Assembly: GCA_005883445.1 (NCBI GenBank)
Contig: VAZL01000277.1
Span: 1-18,589, forward strand
Source: Alphaproteobacteria bacterium
GTDB taxonomy: Bacteria; Pseudomonadota; Alphaproteobacteria; Rhizobiales; Xanthobacteraceae
Length of the DNA: 18,589 nucleotides
Direction: 5' to 3'
The first letter of the stretch is position 1, and each line of letters opens with the position of its first letter. Under the pieces are notes generated by a model. That model ran no database searches. It saw only the letters and a program-made list of their open reading frames with translations, and was not told where the DNA came from. Below, one piece after another: positions 6,412 through 13,867 of this stretch. A program made the position numbers and the translations under genes.

Positions 6412-9061
6412 ACGCAGCGGAAGGCGCCGGAGGGCGGCTTCGTTGCGCGCCCTGGCGGCTGCGCTCGCGGCCGCATGTCTTGCAACGCCGGCCGCCGCTC
6501 ACGGCTTCGGCCAACGCTACGACCTCCCGATCCCGCTCTCGTTCTACCTCGTTGGCGCGGCCGCTGCCGTCGTGGTGTCGTTCCTCATCGTCGGACTGTT
6601 CGTGCGGGAGGCGCCGCGCGTTCACTCCTATCCGCGCATCGACCTCATCGCCGCCCCATTGGGCCGATGGCTCGCAAGCCCATCGCTTGCGCTTGCGCTC
6701 AAGTCCCTCGCGCTCGCCGGTTTCATCATCACGATCCTCGCGGGGTTTCGCGGCGACCAGAATCCTTACCGGAACATCGCGCCGACCATGGTGTGGACCA
6801 TCGCCTGGGTCGGTCTCGCCTATGTTTGCGCGTTCGTCGGCAACGTCTGGGCGGTGATCAATCCCTGGCGGACCATCTTCGAGTCGATCGAAACCATCGA
6901 CCGCGGGATCAGCGGGCGGCCCGCGTTCGGCCTGCGCCTACCTTATCCGGCCGCGCTCGGCGTCTGGCCCGCGTTCATTCTGCTGCTGGCGTTCTCGTGG
7001 ATCGAGCTCGTCTACCCGAACCCCGCCGTGCCGTACTTCATCGCGTGGCTCGCCCTCGCCTATTCCCTTTTGACCTTCGCCTGCATGTTCCTGTTCGGCC
7101 GCGAGTGCTGGCTCGAACGCGGCGAGGTTTTCACGGCGGTGTTCGGCACATTCGCGCGTTTTGCGCCAATCGAGATACGAACCGGCGCCCGTCGCGGAAT
7201 CTGGCTGCGGCCATTCGGCGCCGGGCTGATCGAAGGCGGCCCGGTTTCGACCTCGATGATGGCTTTCGTGCTGTTGCTGCTCTCGAGCGTGCTCTACGAC
7301 GGCGCATTGGGCACGCCGGAATGGGGCAGGCTCGAGGTCGCCATTGCTGCACACCTTTCCGCCTTGGGCGATTTCAAGCTGATGGCGATCAGGACGACCG
7401 GGCTATTCGCCTTCTGGCTGGTGTTTTGTGGCGCCTATGTCGGGGTCAGCGCGATTATGAGCGCGGTTGCGCAGCAACGCTTGGCGCCGCTCGAATTTGC
7501 GCGCAGCTTCGCCTTCACATTGGTTCCGATCGCGATCGGCTATCACTTCGCGCATTATTTCACGTTCCTGCTCATCCAGGGGCAATACATCATTCCGCTG
7601 GCGTCGGACCCCTTCGGCTTCGGCTGGAATCTGTTCGGAACTGCGGGCTACCGCGTGGATATCGCGATCGTCGACGCGCGGTTTGCCTGGTTCACCGCGG
7701 TGGCGGCGATCCTCATCGGCCACATCGCGGCGGTCTATCTCGCGCACGTCAAGGCCATGCAGGTCCTCGACACGCGACGCGCCGCGTTGCGCTCCCAGGT
7801 GCCGCTGACCGCGCTGATGGTGGTCTATACCTTCGTGAGCCTCTCGATTCTGGCCGAGCCGATCGTCGAACGCCGCGCGCCGGCGCAGCCCGTTGCCGTC
7901 GAGATCGACGTGCCCGAGGATGCGCTGTTGCCCCGGCAGGGAACCGGCCGATTGCAGCAGGTGGGCGCGGGCAAGGTCGCCAAGCAGAAGCTGACCTACC
8001 GCGTGCTGGGCTCCGCCTTCCATGATGGCACGCGCATGAGCGCTGCCGACGTCCTCTATTCCTATGCGTTCGCCTACCGCTGGGGTGCACGCGGCAACGG
8101 TGAGGATTCGCATTACGATCCGCTGGTCGCGGCCGCCACTGCGGTCATGCGCGCGCATCTCATGGGCGTTCGCGTTGTCGGCACCGATACGACGTCAAAA
8201 TCCTTTCGGTTCGGCGATTTCGAATACGTTCGCGAACTGCTCGTGATCGACGTCTACACCTCGGTTCCGCCGGTGGAGCCCGAGCAAGACGCGGTCATCG
8301 CGCCGCCCTGGAGCACGCTGCCCTGGCATCTGCTGGTGCTGATGGAGGAGGCCGTCGATCGCGGCTGGGCCGCGTTTTCGCAATCCGAGGCTCGGCGCCG
8401 TGGCGTGGATTGGCTCGATCTCGTGCGCTCCGACGCCACCAAGGAGCGGCTTGCCGGCTTGCTCGAGAGCTTCGAGCGCGAAGGATACCGGCCCGAGCCG
8501 CTGAAATTGCTGGTCAGCGCGGAGGACGCCCGCAAACGTTGGGCGGCACTCAAGGCTTTCTACAAAGAGCGCGGCCACTTCCTGGTGACCAACGGCCCGT
8601 ATCGGCTCAAACGCTGGTCGACGGACAGCGTAACGCTCGAAGCTTTCCGCGATCTCAGCTATCCGCTGGGCGTGGGCTCGTACGACGCGTACGCTGTCCC
8701 GCGCCGGGGTTTCATCACCAAGATCGAGCGCGAGGGGGATCGCATCAGACTGTTCGGCGACATCGAACTCGTTCAAAAGCACCAGCGCAGTTACGACATC
8801 GTGCGCAAGCCGTTGCAATCGATCGCGCCCGACGCGCTCAAGCGTTCGGCGCCCGAATGCCGATATCTCGTGACCGACGGCGAAGGCCGCGTCGTGCTGG
8901 CGGGCCAAGTTTCTCCCGCGGAGGACGCGAGCTTCTCCATCGACCTCACGGGCGCGCTGCCGCCGGGCCATTTCACGCTGATGGCGCAAATCATCGTCAA
9001 CGCCAGTGCGATGAACGCCGAGATCCGACGCATTCCGGTTGAAGTTGCGCCGAAACCGTGA
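6368..9061 (+). CDS. Membrane protein (FedB/'fenitrothion hydrolase'-like) fused to a C-terminal solute-binding-protein-like domain
   Basis: This protein has 897 residues from the first ATG. An Arg-rich n-region and hydrophobic stretch end at TPAAA (40-44), a likely signal peptide. HGFGQRYDLPIPLSFY then opens a membrane domain of about ten helices (roughly 57-79, 108-127, 141-162, 198-216, 221-245, 295-312, 345-368, 381-403, 436-460, 477-495). The opening AHG...DLPIP and the GYHFAHYF segment (391-398) recall the family databases often call fenitrothion hydrolase. Residues 505-800 resemble SBP_bac_5 (FHDGTRMSAADVLYSY at 551-566; TNGPYRLKRW at 741-750) but lack the usual N-lobe start. Residues 830-897 look like a beta-sandwich. 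The ATG at 6368 overlaps the cupredoxin gene; a TTG at 6443 with GGAGGG at 6429-6434 is an alternative start. A hydrolase activity is not established. Confidence 0.8.
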   Translation: MRMGTSLSPSRSILRRSGRRRRAASLRALAAALAAACLATPAAAHGFGQRYDLPIPLSFYLVGAAAAVVVSFLIVGLFVREAPRVHSYPRIDLIAAPLGRWLASPSLALALKSLALAGFIITILAGFRGDQNPYRNIAPTMVWTIAWVGLAYVCAFVGNVWAVINPWRTIFESIETIDRGISGRPAFGLRLPYPAALGVWPAFILLLAFSWIELVYPNPAVPYFIAWLALAYSLLTFACMFLFGRECWLERGEVFTAVFGTFARFAPIEIRTGARRGIWLRPFGAGLIEGGPVSTSMMAFVLLLLSSVLYDGALGTPEWGRLEVAIAAHLSALGDFKLMAIRTTGLFAFWLVFCGAYVGVSAIMSAVAQQRLAPLEFARSFAFTLVPIAIGYHFAHYFTFLLIQGQYIIPLASDPFGFGWNLFGTAGYRVDIAIVDARFAWFTAVAAILIGHIAAVYLAHVKAMQVLDTRRAALRSQVPLTALMVVYTFVSLSILAEPIVERRAPAQPVAVEIDVPEDALLPRQGTGRLQQVGAGKVAKQKLTYRVLGSAFHDGTRMSAADVLYSYAFAYRWGARGNGEDSHYDPLVAAATAVMRAHLMGVRVVGTDTTSKSFRFGDFEYVRELLVIDVYTSVPPVEPEQDAVIAPPWSTLPWHLLVLMEEAVDRGWAAFSQSEARRRGVDWLDLVRSDATKERLAGLLESFEREGYRPEPLKLLVSAEDARKRWAALKAFYKERGHFLVTNGPYRLKRWSTDSVTLEAFRDLSYPLGVGSYDAYAVPRRGFITKIEREGDRIRLFGDIELVQKHQRSYDIVRKPLQSIAPDALKRSAPECRYLVTDGEGRVVLAGQVSPAEDASFSIDLTGALPPGHFTLMAQIIVNASAMNAEIRRIPVEVAPKP

Positions 9062-9081
9062 CGATCACCGCGCGCGCGTAG

Positions 9082-10674
9082 TCACCGCCGCGGCGGCTTG
9101 GCCGCGAACTCTGAGCCTCGTACGCACATCCGCCCGCGCGGGTCCTGCCACAGCTTTTCGGCCACGTGCAGATGGCCGAGCGCGCGCGCCACCGTGCGGA
9201 AGTCATAGGCGGCGAAGCGCTCCGCGATGTCGGTGTAGTAGAGCGGCTCCTTGCCGATCGCCCCCAATATTTTGTTCGCCAAGGACGCGACCTCGATGTC
9301 GTCGCCGGCGATGCCGGCCTCGTCCGACTTGCCGTCGATGTAGTCGGAGATCTTGGCCCGGTCGGCATAGGCGTAGGTGATGCGCTCGTAATATTCGCGC
9401 GGGATCCCTTCCGGGATGGTGGCGTCGATGCCGACCTTGGCGCCCGTCGGCACCACGCCATAACCCTGCGGCAGGCTGGGGTCGAGCGGTTTGGCACGCG
9501 CATTGCCGACCACCATCACGTCCTTGTCGCCTTGCACGCGGGTGGCGATCGCCCACTCGACCTCGGTCGGGTCGAACACGTCGATATCGTCGTCGACCAC
9601 GACCACGTGCTTGAGGTCCATGACCGAGAGCGCGGCGAGCAGCGCGTTCTTGCCTTCGCCCGGCTGCTTCTTGATCGAAATCACCGCGTGCCAGAACGCG
9701 CAGCCGCCGAGCGTGACATTGATGTCCTTGACCTGCACGCCGGCGGTCCGCAGCGCCTGGCGGATCGCGGCATAGCGCGTGGGCGCGGCGAGCCAGGTGT
9801 TCTCCCACGGCATGTGCAGATTGTAGTAGATCGCATCCTTGCGCCGCGAGATCGCCTTGATGCGCACGAGCGGATTCCAGTGCAGCCCGCCCATCAGCCG
9901 CGTGAACTCGCCGAAGCGCCCCTCCGGCCAGGTCCAGCCGGTCGGGAGGATCTCCGCCTCCAGCACGATCTCGGCGTCGGCGACGTAGGGGAGATCGATG
10001 GTCGTGCACGGCGCCAACTCGACCGGTGAGCCGCGCAATCCGCCCGCGATCGCCATCTCGTCGACGCCGAGCGGCGCGCGATAGCCCGAGCCGGTGATCT
10101 CGATCGGATGAGTGCCGATGCTGATCGAGATCGGCAACGCACGCCCACTCTCGTAGGCCCGTTGCGCGAACAATCGCATGTTGTTCGGTGTGACGATGTC
10201 GATGCCGGTGAGACTTTTTTCCTTCACGATGAAGCGGTAGATGCCGCTGTTGATGCCGAGCTCGGGGTCGCGCGCGATCACGACCCCGGCGGTGATCATC
10301 GGACCGCCGTCGAAGATCGAGGAGATCGGGATCGGCAGCTTGTAGAGGTCGACCTCGTCGCCGACGACGACCACCTCGCGCGCCGGCGAGGTCTTGACGT
10401 ATTTCGGCGGGATCGGGTGGTTGATGGCCTGCGTGAGCTTGTCCTCGATCTCGCGGTAGGTCTCGCAGCCGAGCGCCATCATCGAGCGCTCGCGCGTGCG
10501 GATGAGGCCGGAGACCACCGGCATCTCGTAGCCGATCACGTTGTGGAAATAGAGCGCGGTGTTAGCCTGATCCACCAGCGTCGCGATGTGGCGGATGTCC
10601 ACGGGCTGGTGCAGGTCGACGAGCTCGCCGGTCTGCCGCAGGCGATCGAGGAACTGGCGAAAATTCTCCTGCAT
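9082..10674 (-). CDS. UbiD-family prenylated-FMN (de)carboxylase
   Basis: This cytoplasmic enzyme (530 residues) should decarboxylate, or reversibly carboxylate, an unsaturated or aromatic acid using prenylated FMN. The core resembles UbiD/Fdc1: INSGIYR with R147, and PEGRFGEFTR with E251 and E256, matches the Arg-Glu-Glu catalytic triad spacing of the family. YVKTSPAREVVVVGDEVDLYKLPIP and the later DDDIDVFDPTEVEWAIATR are further family landmarks. No UbiX-type flavin prenyltransferase lies in the window, so the cofactor would come from elsewhere. The last ~60 residues (from EPLYYTDIAERF) form an extra helix-and-strand tail that could be winged-helix-like. A GGAG lies about nine bases before the ATG. 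It converges with the membrane fusion gene, 20 bp away. The substrate is unknown. Confidence 0.93.
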   Translation of the reverse strand: MQENFRQFLDRLRQTGELVDLHQPVDIRHIATLVDQANTALYFHNVIGYEMPVVSGLIRTRERSMMALGCETYREIEDKLTQAINHPIPPKYVKTSPAREVVVVGDEVDLYKLPIPISSIFDGGPMITAGVVIARDPELGINSGIYRFIVKEKSLTGIDIVTPNNMRLFAQRAYESGRALPISISIGTHPIEITGSGYRAPLGVDEMAIAGGLRGSPVELAPCTTIDLPYVADAEIVLEAEILPTGWTWPEGRFGEFTRLMGGLHWNPLVRIKAISRRKDAIYYNLHMPWENTWLAAPTRYAAIRQALRTAGVQVKDINVTLGGCAFWHAVISIKKQPGEGKNALLAALSVMDLKHVVVVDDDIDVFDPTEVEWAIATRVQGDKDVMVVGNARAKPLDPSLPQGYGVVPTGAKVGIDATIPEGIPREYYERITYAYADRAKISDYIDGKSDEAGIAGDDIEVASLANKILGAIGKEPLYYTDIAERFAAYDFRTVARALGHLHVAEKLWQDPRGRMCVRGSEFAAKPPRR

Positions 10675-10791
10675 CGAGGCGCTCCGAAAGCGGCGAGAGG
10701 TTGTTGGCGGCCGTGGCCTAAGCTACTTAGACCGGCATCGGACCACAATCCAGGCGGCAAAGGGCGAGATACGGTGAGCGGCAAGAAGACG
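10675..10791. promoter_or_regulatory. Divergent promoter region with a perfect CTAAG-CTA-CTTAG palindrome
   Basis: This 117-bp gap separates the minus-strand decarboxylase from the plus-strand reductase. At 10718-10730 lies CTAAGCTACTTAG, a perfect 5-bp inverted repeat around a 3-bp centre. On the plus strand TTGTTG (10701-10706) is 17 bp from TACTTA (10724-10729). On the minus strand TTGTGG (10748-10743) is 17 bp from TAGCTT (10725-10720). Both weak -10-like boxes therefore overlap the palindrome, which suggests one operator controlling both genes. The promoter boxes match the consensus poorly; the palindrome itself is certain. Confidence 0.45.
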
Positions 10792-11796
10792 ATGAAAGCG
10801 CTCGTTCTGCGCAAGCACGGCGGGCTCGACGAGCTCGAGGTCGTGAGCGACCATCCGCTCCCCGCCGCCGTCCCAGGCCACGTGGTGATCCGCGTGCGGG
10901 CATCGTCGTTCAACTATCACGACGTGTTCACGGTGCGCGGCATGCCAGGCATCAAGGTGCCGTTGCCGGTGGTGGTCGGCCTCGACATGGCGGGCGAGAT
11001 CGCCGAGGTCGGAGCCGGCGTCGCCGGCTGGAAGGCCGGAGAACGCGTGCTGGTCAACCCGCTCAACAAGACGAAAGGCCTGATGGGCGAGATGCTCGAC
11101 GGCGGCATGGCCGAATATTGCCTGGTCGCCGCCGACCAACTCGTCGCCATGCCCGCGGGCGTCAGCTTCGAGGAGGCTGCCGCGTTGCCGGTCGCCTACG
11201 GCACCGCACACCGCATGCTGATCACCCACGCCACCGTCAAGGCGGGCGATCGGGTGCTCGTTCTCGGCGCCAGCGGCGGCGTCGGCACCGGCTGCGTCAT
11301 TCTCGCCAAGCACCTCGGCGCCGAGGTGATCGCGTGCACGTCGAGCCCGGAAAAGATGCACAGGCTCAAAGAGCTCGGGGCGGACGAGGTGGTCAACGTC
11401 AAGCAAGTCGATTTCTCGAAATGGGCGATCGAGAGATACGGCAAGCCGCAACGACGCAGCTACGAGGGCGGCGTCGACGTGGTGATCAACTTCACCGGCG
11501 GCGACACCTGGCACCCTTCGCTGCGTTGTCTCAAACGCGGCGGCAAGCTTCTGGTCTGCGGCGCCACCGCCGGCTACGATCCCAAGGAGGATCTGCGCTA
11601 CGTGTGGAGCTTCGAGCTCAAGATCATCGGCTCGAACAGTTTTTATGACGACGATCTGCGCGCCCTGATGGCGCTCATCGCGGACGGCAAGATGCGGCCG
11701 GTGATCGACAAGGTGCTGCCGCTCGCCGAGGCGCGCGAGGGACTGCGCCTGATCCAGGACCGCGAGGTCATCGGCAAGGTCGTGGTCGCACCATGA
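10792..11796 (+). CDS. Medium-chain dehydrogenase/reductase, quinone oxidoreductase-like
   Basis: This NAD(P)H-dependent oxidoreductase (334 residues) has the usual two-domain MDR layout. The GroES-like N-terminal part contains SSFNYHDVFTVRG (38-50) and VVGLDMAGEIAEVGAGV (61-77). The Rossmann part carries GASGGVG (159-165) followed by an NADP-type alternation of strands and helices. The four-Cys structural zinc loop is absent: a LNKTKGLMGEMLDGG segment replaces it. A zinc-free, enoyl- or quinone-reducing member is therefore more likely than a zinc alcohol dehydrogenase. The ATG at 10792 gives the standard MKAL start. A GTG at 10774 with AAAGGG at 10759-10764 is an alternative adding six residues. 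The stop overlaps the thioesterase start (ATGA), so the two are coupled. Confidence 0.9.
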   Translation: MKALVLRKHGGLDELEVVSDHPLPAAVPGHVVIRVRASSFNYHDVFTVRGMPGIKVPLPVVVGLDMAGEIAEVGAGVAGWKAGERVLVNPLNKTKGLMGEMLDGGMAEYCLVAADQLVAMPAGVSFEEAAALPVAYGTAHRMLITHATVKAGDRVLVLGASGGVGTGCVILAKHLGAEVIACTSSPEKMHRLKELGADEVVNVKQVDFSKWAIERYGKPQRRSYEGGVDVVINFTGGDTWHPSLRCLKRGGKLLVCGATAGYDPKEDLRYVWSFELKIIGSNSFYDDDLRALMALIADGKMRPVIDKVLPLAEAREGLRLIQDREVIGKVVVAP

Positions 11797-12212
11797 GCGA
11801 AGAGATCACGCTCGAGCGCGTGCAGGCGCTCGTCACCCGCGCCCCCTATCATCAATGGCTCGGTCTGAAAGTCGTCGCGCTTTCCGATGACGGAATCGAA
11901 TTGAAGGCGACGTGGCGGGAGGAGTGGGTGGTCAATCCAGACCGGCGCTATACCCACGGCGGCGTTCTCGCCACGTTGATCGATCTCGGCGGCGACTGGG
12001 CCATGGTCAAGAAGACCGGCCGCGGCGTGCCCACCATCAATCTGCACGTCGACTATCATGCCGTGGCCATGCCCGGCGATCTCACCATCCGCGGCAAGAT
12101 CGTGCGCATGGGAAGTCAGTTCTCGACCGCGGAGGCGCAGGTGTTCGATGCGCAGGGCAAGCTGATCGCCAGCGGCCGCGGCACCTATCTCACGGCGGTG
12201 CCGAAGGGGTAA
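11793..12212 (+). CDS. PaaI-family hotdog-fold acyl-CoA thioesterase
   Basis: This small cytoplasmic thioesterase of 139 residues has a typical hotdog-fold pattern. The segment YTHGGVLATLIDLGGDWAM (53-71) contains the family H-G-G (55-57) and the acidic position D64 on the central helix, the usual place of the catalytic acid in PaaI-like enzymes; D68 is nearby. PTINLHVDYHAVAMPGDLTIRGKIVRMG is the standard second half. It would hydrolyse acyl- or aroyl-CoA, possibly to recycle CoA from dead-end thioesters made by the adjacent ligases (inference). It overlaps the reductase stop by four bases and so is probably translated from the same message. Normal length, no oddities. Confidence 0.9.
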   Translation: MSEEITLERVQALVTRAPYHQWLGLKVVALSDDGIELKATWREEWVVNPDRRYTHGGVLATLIDLGGDWAMVKKTGRGVPTINLHVDYHAVAMPGDLTIRGKIVRMGSQFSTAEAQVFDAQGKLIASGRGTYLTAVPKG

Positions 12213-12257
12213 TGGTTCCGCGTGAGCACCGACGCTGCCTCGGGCTCGGTGCGCTCT

Positions 12258-12279
12258 CTTTCCCCGCAAGCGGGGAGAG
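12258..12279. repeat. Palindromic repeat of the rhizobial CCCCGC-AA-GCGGGG type
   Basis: CTTTCCCCGCAAGCGGGGAGAG forms a stem with a 4-base loop and one G-T wobble, followed by GTGCCC. It lies in the 142-bp gap between the thioesterase and the acyl-CoA ligase. From memory, near-identical hairpins are dispersed in many copies in Bradyrhizobium-like genomes. It may also slow transcription, but no T-run follows. Only one copy was noticed in this window. Confidence 0.7.
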
Positions 12280-12340
12280 GTGCCCTGTGGGGCGCGCGAT
12301 CGGCAACCGACGCGCCGTGCTTCGTGCGACGTGATGCGGA

Positions 12341-12354
12341 TATAACTGGCTGCT
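12341..12354 (+). promoter_or_regulatory. TATAAC box immediately before an acyl-CoA ligase ATG (possible leaderless start)
   Basis: TATAAC at 12341-12346 ends only eight bases before the ATG at 12355, and no good ribosome site lies upstream of that ATG. If TATAAC is a -10 box, transcription would begin at or next to the start codon and make a leaderless mRNA. No convincing -35 box is seen 17 bp upstream (TGCTTC), so confidence is low. Confidence 0.3.
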
Positions 12355-13860
12355 ATGACCGCGTTCACCAACCTCGGCGATCTCATCCCGCGCGATCGCG
12401 ATCTCGACAAGATCGCGATCATCGATCTCGGCGGCAGGCTCGCGCGCGAGGTCAGCTACGGCCAGCTCGACGCCATGGCTAACGGCGTCGCCCGCGCGCT
12501 TTCCGCGCGCGGCCTTGCGCGCGGGGAGCGAGTGGCCATCCTCTCCGCCAATCGCGCGGAATATCTCGCCGCCTATTACGGCATCATGCGCGCCGGTCTC
12601 GTCGCGGTGCCGGTCAGCTTCAAGTTTCCTCGCTCGACCATTCATTTCATCCTGCGGGACGCCGACGCCAAGCTCGTGTTCTGCGACATGGCGCGCGCGG
12701 GCGACTGTCCGCCGGATATTCCGGCCGTGCATTTCGGCGACGAGGGAGCCGAAGGCTTCGATCGTTTTCTCGACGGCGGGCCGTTTGACGCCATCGTGCC
12801 GCGTCCGCGCGAACCCGCGATGTTCCTCTACACCTCGGGCTCGACCGGGATGCCGAAGGGGGTCGTGCTCTCGCACCAGAGCCACCTCTGGGTGGTCGAG
12901 ACCCGGCTGACGGGCGACCTCGAGCGCCACCGCTATCTCATCGCGGCGCCGCTCTATCACATGAACGCGCTGGCGCTCGCCAAGCTCGCCTGCGCCGCGC
13001 ACGCCACCATCGTGCTGCTGCCGCAATTCACCGCCCCTGCCTATATCGAGGCGATTGGACGCGACCGCTGCACCTGGCTCACCGCGGTTCCGCCGATGAT
13101 CGCCATGATGCTGCGCGAGAAAGATCTGCTCGCTTGCACCGATCTCTCCAGCGTCGAGTTCATCCGCATGGGCTCGGCGCCGGTCAGCCACGCCCTCATG
13201 GAGGCGATCCGCCATGCTTTGCCGCGGGCCTCGGTCACCAACGCCTACGGCACGACCGAGGCCGGTCCCGTCGTCTTCGGCCCTCATCCCGAAGGCCTGC
13301 CGCAGCCGGAAATGTCGGTCGGCTATCCGCATCCGAAGGTCGAGCTCCGGCTGGTCGAGGGCGATGACCGCGACGCGGATCAGGGCGTGCTGGAAATGAA
13401 ATGCCCAGCGCTCATGAACGGCTATCACAACCGGCCGGACGTGAAGCCGCCGTTCACCGCGGACGGATTCTACATCACCGGCGATGTCTTCCGGCGCGAC
13501 GCCGACGGCTTCCATTATTTCATCGGCCGCAGCGACGACATGTTCGTCTCGGGTGGCGAGAACATTTATCCGGCCGACGTCGAGCGCATGCTCGAACGCC
13601 ATCCCGACGTCGCGCAGGCCGCGGTCGTCCCGATCGACGACGACATCAAGGGGCAAAAGCCGGTCGCTTTCGTGGTGTCGAAGCCGGGACGCAGACCGAG
13701 CGAGGACGATATCAAGCGCTTCGCGCTGGCCAACGCACCCGCCTACGCACATCCGCGTTTCGTCTGGTTTGTCGACGAATTGCCGCTCGCGTCGACCAAC
13801 AAGGTCGATCGGGTGCTGCTGCACGGTCTCGCGCAGGAGCGCCTCACAACGGTGAAATGA
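12355..13860 (+). CDS. AMP-forming acyl-CoA ligase (class I adenylate-forming enzyme)
   Basis: This 501-residue enzyme activates a carboxylic acid with ATP and CoA in two steps. Its motifs are YTSGSTGMPKG (159-169, phosphate loop), NAYGTTEAG (296-304), YITGD (373-377), the hinge region GRSDDMFVSGGENIYP (391-406) and the C-terminal catalytic Lys in STNKVDR (K483). The C-terminal tail is shorter than in long-chain ligases, and the overall length fits a short/medium-chain or aryl substrate. Residues that set substrate choice cannot be read with confidence. The ATG at 12355 is the only start giving the full N-terminus; it is preceded by a TATAAC box rather than a clear ribosome site. It ends eight bases before the next gene's ATG. 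Confidence 0.92.
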   Translation: MTAFTNLGDLIPRDRDLDKIAIIDLGGRLAREVSYGQLDAMANGVARALSARGLARGERVAILSANRAEYLAAYYGIMRAGLVAVPVSFKFPRSTIHFILRDADAKLVFCDMARAGDCPPDIPAVHFGDEGAEGFDRFLDGGPFDAIVPRPREPAMFLYTSGSTGMPKGVVLSHQSHLWVVETRLTGDLERHRYLIAAPLYHMNALALAKLACAAHATIVLLPQFTAPAYIEAIGRDRCTWLTAVPPMIAMMLREKDLLACTDLSSVEFIRMGSAPVSHALMEAIRHALPRASVTNAYGTTEAGPVVFGPHPEGLPQPEMSVGYPHPKVELRLVEGDDRDADQGVLEMKCPALMNGYHNRPDVKPPFTADGFYITGDVFRRDADGFHYFIGRSDDMFVSGGENIYPADVERMLERHPDVAQAAVVPIDDDIKGQKPVAFVVSKPGRRPSEDDIKRFALANAPAYAHPRFVWFVDELPLASTNKVDRVLLHGLAQERLTTVK

Positions 13861-13867
13861 GTGGCCC

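Noticed and set aside
6018..6857. 279-codon frame starting at the TAATG of the upstream stop
   Set aside because: Its product is Arg-rich low-complexity sequence, whereas the frame starting four bases later has a signal peptide and a cupredoxin-like pattern.
10108..10773. Plus-strand open frame extending upstream of the MDR reductase, through the decarboxylase gene
   Set aside because: The upstream part lies opposite the UbiD-type gene and has no homology; reductase homology begins at MKAL near 10792.
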